Positions 57,735 to 64,000 of a stretch of DNA of 64,000 nt are shown here, in pieces. The notes beneath the pieces are model-generated. The model ran no database searches. It saw nothing but the letters and a program-made list of their open reading frames with translations, and was not told the DNA's origin. The translations under genes and the position numbers were made by a program. Origin of the DNA: Torreya grandis. Taxonomy: Eukaryota > Streptophyta > Pinopsida > Cupressales > Taxaceae. Location of the stretch: contig JARHVA010008412.1 in the NCBI GenBank assembly GCA_037957365.1, positions 372,001-436,000 on the forward strand. The letters are read 5' to 3'. Position 1 is the stretch's first letter; every line of letters starts with the position of its first letter.

Positions 57735-58679
57735 CTTCCTTAATTTAATGGGATGTGTGTCCCATTGAGTGTGTGAATATGTAGAGATGAATTAAAAACA
57801 TGGTTATATAAATAATTAATCATGAAAACAAGAAAAAAACATAAAGAACTAGTAATCTAGGCCAACCTATTCAATGGGGTTTGCAAATGATAATTAAGAA
57901 CAAATGAAAGAAAAAAAATATAAATCACCTTCCAAAGAACTTCCCATCACAAAAATGCAGCTCAAAAAATAATTCTCCCATTGATTTGGTGCTCAAGTAT
58001 TTAACAATGATGAATGCAAAGATCCTCCAACATCTCAACAACACCAACTAAACTAGGCTCATGATATGAAAATTAATGTTATGCCTATCAATGAATCTAT
58101 CTTATTACAAATAAAGTATTATTTCACTACATGCAAATGACTTATGGAGAGAATCCTAAATTATAAGTTTACACAAATAAATCTTAAAAATGGTGGTCTT
58201 GACCCTCCTATTTATAGATTTTTAAATTTGTTCAAGATCAGATATGACCATCCATATTAAGATAAAGATGTGTGGCCATAAATTAAACTAATTTTGTATA
58301 ATTAATAGATAAATACCCTCATTAATATTTGGAAGGAAGGGGCATTAAAAAGGCATGTGAGGCCATAAACCAAATATTTGTTGCATTTATGGTTTTTAGA
58401 TGGCATTGCATAACTGATGTCATTCAATTATGTAACTATTAATAATCATATTACAAAAAATAAATATTCAATAACTTCCATGAAATTATCACTTAAGATC
58501 TTAATTTGGTTAAATTTACCTAAGCGAGATTAATCAAATTTAGTGTAATTCTTTAGAAATTGGTTACACATAATTAATCAAATTGGTTAGAATGTTATAT
58601 TATTAGGTCATAATTTATCTAGAGAGGAACTCGAAAGTGATATTGGCTTTTTTATGGATTAATATCCCATTTAGGATTT
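57702..58679. other. Unassigned sequence between elements C and D
   Basis: This is about 1 kb of AT-rich sequence without an ORF above 60 codons and without a recognisable domain. It may continue the DNA into which C inserted (41601-44391 side), or be part of another eroded LTR. Confidence 0.4.
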
Positions 58680-59535
58680 TGTTGATATAAAATAACACAT
58701 GCACATTTTGTGTGCTTTTGAATTAGAAGAAAAGAGTGATCCAAAACACCAAAATGCATTTTCATCATTTAGACTCAAAATTATTTGATTAAAGTTAGTA
58801 ATAAAATAAAATGCATTGCCTCATTTAGGGATACATTAGACTAAATCAGCACTTGTATATGATAAGCTCGAACCATTTAGTGTGTTTTAGTGATTTTGGC
58901 CTAATTTGTGCATTTTCACAAATTTTGAGTAAGATTGGTACTTTTAACACAATGGTTTTAGGAAATGGATGTCTACACTTGATACTTTCACCATTATCAT
59001 ATTTTCATATATAAAGAGAGGTCCATTCCCTAGTTGGGAATTGTGTGGGGGATATATGGTCTGTGGTTAGTGTGGAAAAGCACTTTGATGATACTCTCCC
59101 TCTCTTCTATTAGTCAACTAATAGATATTTTTACTCATGACTTCAATTTATGTTACATATAACAAATTTATGGACACTTGGTTTCTTAGAACCTTTCATT
59201 TGTTATATACACTTTGATGTAAAAACATTGTATTATTATACTTGATAAATAATAATTTGGATTCTCTTTTTGTATAATATTATTGTATTAACTTTTAGTA
59301 GTTGGCTAATTTATTATTATTTAGTATTTATACATTTGTGATGGATTATATATATAATTTTATTTAATTTATTAATCTAATCATTATCTAAATGAATCAT
59401 AATTGATTTATTATGAAAATGTATTTGGTTAAAGATTAATTAATTAATCTTTTGGGAATAATCTGATATGATTATTAAAGTAATTTTTTTTTTTTAAATA
59501 TCATTATTTAATTTAAACTTAGTGGGGTTATAACA
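58680..59535 (+). repeat. Element D 5' LTR (about 856 bp)
   Basis: It starts TGTTGATATAAAATAACAC and ends GGGGTTATAACA, giving TGTT..AACA ends. It contains a TATA box at 59008 and is followed after three bases by the PBS. The left end is inferred from the TG form only, since the partner LTR is outside the window. Confidence 0.65.
59008..59016 (+). promoter_or_regulatory. TATA box in element D LTR
   Basis: TATATAAAG lies about 330 bp into the LTR, a usual place for the core promoter of a plant gypsy LTR. The next bases, AGAGGTCCATTCCC, are unexceptional. Confidence 0.5.
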
Positions 59536-59538
59536 TCA

Positions 59539-59548
59539 TGGTATCAGA
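59539..59548 (+). other. Element D primer binding site
   Basis: TGGTATCAGA matches the initiator-Met tRNA complement (TGGTATCAGAGC), three bases after the LTR end. The last two bases are TT instead of GC. Confidence 0.8.
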
Positions 59549-59620
59549 TTTGTGGCTCAAATTATAGGACTTAATGAGTCCACTAACCTATTTTTATTTT
59601 TATATTAATCATAAAGGAAA

Positions 59621-60780
59621 ATGGTGTATGGTAGACTTGGAGGTGAGTGGACTTTAAACACCAACCCTCCAGTAGATCCGAACAAATTTTCCATAGAGCA
59701 AGCTATAAATTTGGATTTAATTCTCTTTACCATGCATGAAACTAGGGATTATATCATGGACTTATAGTGCATGGGCATGCCAAGGAAGTCAATCAAGAAG
59801 AGGTTGAAGAGCACCATGTTCAGCAAGAAGCTCAACAAGAGGCTCAACAAGATCATAGGTATGATGAGGTGCCATAGGATGCAAGGGCTAGAGTAGATTC
59901 ATAACCTACATGGGACATGAAAAACATAAATCTTCATAAGTTTTATGGGATTGTAGTTGGGGATGGTTTTAAATCTTGTTTGATGGAAATGGAAAAGTTC
60001 TTCAAGATATGAAACTACTCAAAAGTTACTAAAGTAGTTTGGGGAGCATATCAACTTACTATCAAAGTAGAAATTTGGTGGGAAAATAACAAGGTAAATA
60101 TGAACCTTGAATCTACTATAACCACCTAGGAGAAATTTATGGTTTTGTTCAGATAATGATGGTTTCCCCAATTATGTTTTGACCAAAATATGATAGATTT
60201 TTATAATATAAAGTAGGGAGATATCTTAGTGAATGTGTACTAAGAAGAATTAACTAAACTCTTAAAATATATTCCTCATTATCATGTAGATGAAAGGTTT
60301 CAAATATGAAATTTTATTATGGGATTAAAACCCCAAATTAGATGTGAGGTAGATGTGCATGGGCCATCTATGATGGATCAAGTCTTTGAGAAGGTAGTTA
60401 AGTAGGAGTCTAAGCTGAAATCACTTGCTCAGGTTAGATATAAGTTTAATAAGAATTTTGAAGGTTCTAAACTGACTCTTAAGAAGAATAATTGGAAGAT
60501 GAATGGGAATTCTAAGAATGAGTTTAGTAGTTAGAATGTTAAGTTTAGTAATTTCTTGGGTGATAATAAAATGAACGGTGATATCAAATTTGGTTTTGAA
60601 TGGAATAAATAATTATAAAGGAAATACCACATGGAAAATGATTCATCTATGGAGGTGATCACTTTTCTAATGAATGTGCTCAAGGAAAGTCCTAAGGAAA
60701 AAATAAGGGTACTACATAGCAAGGGAACTTTCAGCAGATAATCCATGTGATTGTTAACAATCATCAATTTGATTTTCAAT
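59621..60780 (+). pseudogene. Element D gag
   Basis: The ATG at 59621 opens MVYGRLGGEWTLNTNPPVDP, running to a TAG near 59765 at a Q position. A Gln/Glu/His-rich stretch (EEVEEHHVQQEAQQEAQQD-like) follows. The Gag fold is seen as FYGIVVGDGFKSCLMEMEKF (about 59940-60003), VWGAYQLTIKVEIWWENNK (about 60035-60093) and PHYHVDERF, FIMGLKPQIRCEV (about 60270-60350). A zinc-knuckle remnant, GGDHFSNECAQGK, lies at about 60650-60690. Stops occur every 30-60 codons. Confidence 0.8.
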
Positions 60781-61180
60781 TTTCACCTAATGAGATTCTA
60801 GATAATATTTTTTGGTTAACTAATTTCCAATTTGATTGATACTAAAGATACTAAGTGTTTTATTTATCCACATATTCTTTCTAAGTTGTCTATGAAATTT
60901 ATTTAAATGACAAATGCATGTTCACTATAATATGGAAATGATGCCAAGGTCAAAGTTGATAGGTGTTTAGTAGAAGCTAAGATTGAGTTGCCTAAATTCA
61001 CTACTATAGTATATATTTATGTATATCCACTAGGGTCATATGATGTAATCCTAAGGGAGAATTAGCTTGCTAAGCATATTGAAAATGAATATTTCTATCT
61101 AAATAAGGTTGAGTGTCAGGATGATTTTAGGAATCAAACTTAGATTTAGGGTGAGAAAGAGGAGTTGAAACTTAGGTAGG
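60781..61180 (+). pseudogene. Element D protease region
   Basis: Only the middle and end of the protease are legible: DTKCFIYPHILSKLSMKF (about 60850-60900), DAKVKVDRCLVEAKIELPKF (60943-61003), then TIVYIYVYPLGSYDVILRE (about 61008-61063), corresponding to the YDVILGMDWL box of gypsy proteases. The catalytic DSGA site is not recognisable. The assignment rests on this box and on the position between gag and RT. Confidence 0.6.
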
Positions 61181-62130
61181 TTTCTAAAATTCAAATTAAA
61201 AAGGCTCAAAGGAAAGGATGTTAGACATTTCTTGTTAAAATAAATGATATGGAAGAATTAAAAGAATCATCTATAGAGGATTACCCTTTCCTTAGAAATA
61301 ATTAAGATGTGTTTCTATAGGAATTGATGGGATTACCACCCAAGAGGGAGTTAAATTTCTCAATTGACATAATAATTGGTTTAGAACCATAATCCAAGGC
61401 ACCTTATAGGATGAAGACCAAAAATTTTGTTGAGTTGAAGGCTCAAATATAGGATTTTTTAACTAAAGGGTTGATTTGACCAAGTGTGTCACCATGGGGT
61501 GTACCAATCATGTTCATCAAGAAAAAATATGGTACTCTTCACCTATGTATTGATTAAATTATGTTGAATAAAGCAATAATAAATAAAAAGTATGCATTGC
61601 CTCACATTGATGACCATTTTGATGAAATACGTGGGGAATTTTTTTCCTAAAGATAAATCTCTGAGTAGGATATCATCAGTTAAGGATGCAATAATAATAT
61701 ATTCCTAAAATAGCATTCTAAACTTGGTATTAGCACTATGAGTTTATAGTATTACCTTTCAGGTTAAAAATGCTCTAGAAATGTTCATGAATCTCATGAA
61801 ATTTTTTCTTAAGGACTATTTAGATCACTTTGTGTTTTTTTTCTAGATGATATCCTAATTTATTCTAAGAATGAGTAAGAACATATACAACATTTAGAGT
61901 TGTTGTAGCATTTAAGTAAGTTGTTCAAATGTGCATTTTTATAGAGCAAAGTAAAATATTTGGAACACTTTATCTATGTAGATAGAAATTAAATTGATCC
62001 TATAAAGATAAGATCCATTATAGAGTAGCCAACAACCAAAAATGTGCATGAGGTGAGAATTTTTATGGGTATAGCAGGGTATTATAGGTAATTTGTTCCA
62101 AATTTCTTAAAAATAGCTAACCTGATTACT
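61181..62130 (+). pseudogene. Element D reverse transcriptase
   Basis: The segment reads EDYPFLRNN.DVFL.ELMGLPPKRELNFSIDI (about 61275-61370), then KAPYRMKTKNFVELKAQI, then GLI.PSVSPWGVPIMFIKKK (about 61470-61526), LHLCID.IMLNKA, and YALPHID. The palm motif FLDDILIYSKNE survives at about 61840-61875 after a frameshift, keeping the two catalytic Asp. A gypsy RT order with PSxSPWGxP is typical for chromoviruses. More than ten stops are present. Confidence 0.8.
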
Positions 62131-62600
62131 CTCTTCAATGGAGTAATCATAGTTTTATTTTTTAGACAAGTGTGAGAAATATTTTGAGGAGTTGAAAAGG
62201 AGACTTACATTGGCACCTATGCTAAGATTTCATGATCTTAGTGGTCACTTCTCAATAATTAATTATGAATCTAGGGATAGTCTTGTAGGAGTTCTTTGTA
62301 GGATGGTTTGTTGTAGCATATTACTCTAATAAGCTTAAACCATATGAGTCAAATTATGCTCTACATGATCTATAACATGTAATAATTATGCATGCTTTGC
62401 AATTTTGGAGGCATTATCTATTAGGGAAACCATTTGAGCTCAATATTGACAACTTGAGACTCAAATATATCTTCACCCAACCAAACCTAAATGATCTTCA
62501 GAGATGTTGGTTAGAGTTCTTATTTGACTATGATTTTGATATTAACTACATAAACGGCAATTAAAATAGAGTTGTTGATACCTTAAGTCATAGAAGATAT
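62131..62600 (+). pseudogene. Element D RNase H
   Basis: CEKYFEELKRRLTLAPMLRF (about 62170-62230) opens the domain. HFSIINYESRDSLVGVLCRM keeps an E where the catalytic Asp of the DASxxGxG box is expected. After a frameshift, FEVHTDHxSL-like EPFELNIDNLRLKYIFTQP (about 62425-62480) and DLQRCWLEFLFDYDFDINYINGN (about 62490-62563) end the domain, followed by VVDTLSHR, the ADALSR box. Stops and shifts make it non-functional. Confidence 0.8.
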
Positions 62601-63990
62601 ATAACATCATTGGCTACTATTGACAATACCTTTCATGATCAAGTTTTTAAATTCTCCCATGGAGATGAATTTTATGAGAAAATTAAGATTACTTTATTAG
62701 AGCATGCTCAGAACTCTAAGTTTAAAGGATTTAATTTTGATAATGATGGTCTTTTGAGGTATAATGGTAAAATATATGCACCTAATAAAGAGAATTGGAA
62801 GAGCATTATGCTAAAGGAATTGCAAAAAATACCTTATTTAGGTTATCCTAGACTGATAAGCCCATGGATAAGATAAAACCACTTTATTTATGGAAAGGAA
62901 TTAAAATGTATGTGATGAATTTTGTGTCTTGTTGCTTGCAATGTTAATGTCTGAAAGTTGAACTTGTACATCTAATAGGGTTGTTGTATCCTCATGATAT
63001 GTTAGAATGGAAGTGGAAGTTTATTGGTATGGACTTTGTCCAAGGTTTTTCATTATTATAGAACTAACATGAAATGATATTGGTGGTAGTTGACAAACTA
63101 ATCAATGTAGCTCACTTTATACTAGGTAATTTGACTGATGATGCACAAATGCTTATGATGACATTCATGAAAGAGGTGTACCAATTACATAGGTTTCTAG
63201 AGAAGATCATTTTGGATCAAGATTTGAGGATGACATCTAGGTTTTGGTTAACTTTAAATTTAACTTTGGTCATACATTTTAATTTTAGTACTACATATCA
63301 TCTAGAAATAGATGGTCAAATAGAGAGGGTAAACCAAGTTATATAATATCTTATTCAAATGTATTACATGGATCAACAATATAACTGTTAAGAGTATCTT
63401 CCACTATTAGAGGTTACTTATAATAAATCTTACCAATCATATTTAAATATGGATCCATTTAAAACATTATATGGAAGGTGTCAAAAACCAATCAATTAGG
63501 AAAAACTAGAAGCTAGGGTTATCTTTGGTCCTAAAATGCTTATAGAAATGGATGAGAGGGGAAAGTTAATTAGATAAAGGTTTGTTGAAGCCAAATATAG
63601 AAAGAAAATTTATGTTAATTTAAAAAGGATAGCAATAAAATTTTCCATTGGTGATAAATTATTTCTAAGTGTTAACCTTTAAAAGAGCTCAATTAAGTCT
63701 GGTAAATCAATAAGACTTTCACTAAGTTACGTGGGACCGTTTGAGTTATTGAAAGTGATTAATCATGTTGTGTATAGGCTTTCCTTTCCATGATATTTAT
63801 CTCTCTTACATAATGTTTTTCATGTGTCTTATCTTAAAAAGTATGTAGCTGTTCATTCTCATATATTAGATTGGAATGATTTATAGGTTCTGGATCTTAG
63901 GGTGGTCGTAGTATAACTAGTCAAAATAATTGACACTCACAAACTTGGTTTGCATAATAGATAAGTTTGATAGTGTAAGGTCTAGTGGGA
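62601..63990 (+). pseudogene. Element D integrase with chromovirus-type C-terminus
   Basis: An open frame of 88 codons (62610-62876) covers the N-terminus and the start of the zinc domain (ELQKIPYLGYPRL, where HxxxxxGHPG is usual). The core has WKFIGMDFVQGF (about 63018-63052, first Asp), VVVDKLINVAHFI (about 63083), FLEKIILDQDLRMTSRFW (about 63198-63248, second Asp) and YHLEIDGQIERVNQVI (about 63297-63345, Glu kept). ATYNKSYQSYLNMDPFKTLYG follows. The C-terminal GPFELLKVINHVVYRLSFP (about 63735-63792) and NVFHVSYLKKYV (about 63812-63848) are chromovirus-type. A chromodomain remnant may follow 63860, but is not clear. Confidence 0.82.
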
Positions 63991-64000
63991 CCAATATTCT

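Larger units (their letters stand above)
58680..64000 (+). mobile_element. Element D: chromovirus-like Ty3/gypsy element, truncated by the window end
   Basis: A 5' LTR (58680-59535), Met-type PBS and gag, then protease, RT, RNase H and integrase remnants follow on +, in gypsy order. The compact pol, the H2C2 box, and a C-terminal GPFELLKVINHVVYRL and LHNVFHVSYLKKYV region after the integrase core fit chromoviruses. The 3' LTR lies outside. Stops and frameshifts are dense. Confidence 0.85.

Noticed and set aside
1..64000. CRISPR arrays, bacterial operons, tRNA or rRNA genes
   Set aside because: None were seen. The tandem arrays have no uniform repeat-spacer form, and the sequence is eukaryotic retrotransposon DNA.

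Overview
The window looks like intergenic DNA from a plant with a large, repeat-filled genome. A conifer or other gymnosperm is plausible, but the taxon cannot be fixed from sequence alone. The DNA is AT-rich, CG dinucleotides are scarce, and nearly everything recognisable is an old, decayed LTR retrotransposon. Stops inside coding remnants mostly fall where CAG, CAA or TGG became TAG or TAA, the pattern left by deamination of methylated C. I see no intact host gene, tRNA, rRNA or CRISPR array.

The left half (1-30112) is a nested stack. A Sirevirus-like Ty1/copia element on + (Copia-1) begins before the window and ends at 28047. Its first Gag zinc knuckle is split by a 19.7-kb Ty3/gypsy element (A, 1381-21033), flanked by a 5-bp duplication AATAC. 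A has very long LTRs of about 6.35 and 6.10 kb. Each LTR carries the same decayed reading frame of about 1,080 codons, upstream of the presumed genomic promoter and therefore in U3, with its own conserved TATA box 144 bp before the ATG. A's internal region reads gag, protease, an extra RNase H, RT, RNase H, integrase. Copia-1 itself sits in the LTR of a second copia element (28048-30112), which interrupts the RT of a minus-strand gypsy element (B).

The middle (30113-44391) is B on the minus strand: RT start, linker, protease, then gag. It is split by a roughly 7-kb plus-strand block (E, about 32126-39190). E repeats the layout of A's LTR: a tandem hairpin array, a long decayed ORF rich in Pro/Ser/Thr, an AT-rich tail and a TATA box near the right end. 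E may be a solo giant LTR of a related family. The stretch 41601-44391 has no recognisable gene but holds a striking 20-21-bp phased array of a palindromic motif.

The right half has a minus-strand Tat/Ogre-like gypsy element (C, 44392-57701) with 1.19-kb LTRs, gag, PR, RT, RH, extra RNase H and integrase, plus repeated CTAGGTYGAC-type palindromes in its LTRs and leader. After about 1 kb of unassigned sequence comes a plus-strand chromovirus-like gypsy element (D, from 58680), which has a 5' LTR, initiator-Met-type PBS, gag and pol, and runs past the window end.

The most notable signal is the U3-encoded ORF of the giant LTRs of A, with a possible parallel in E.
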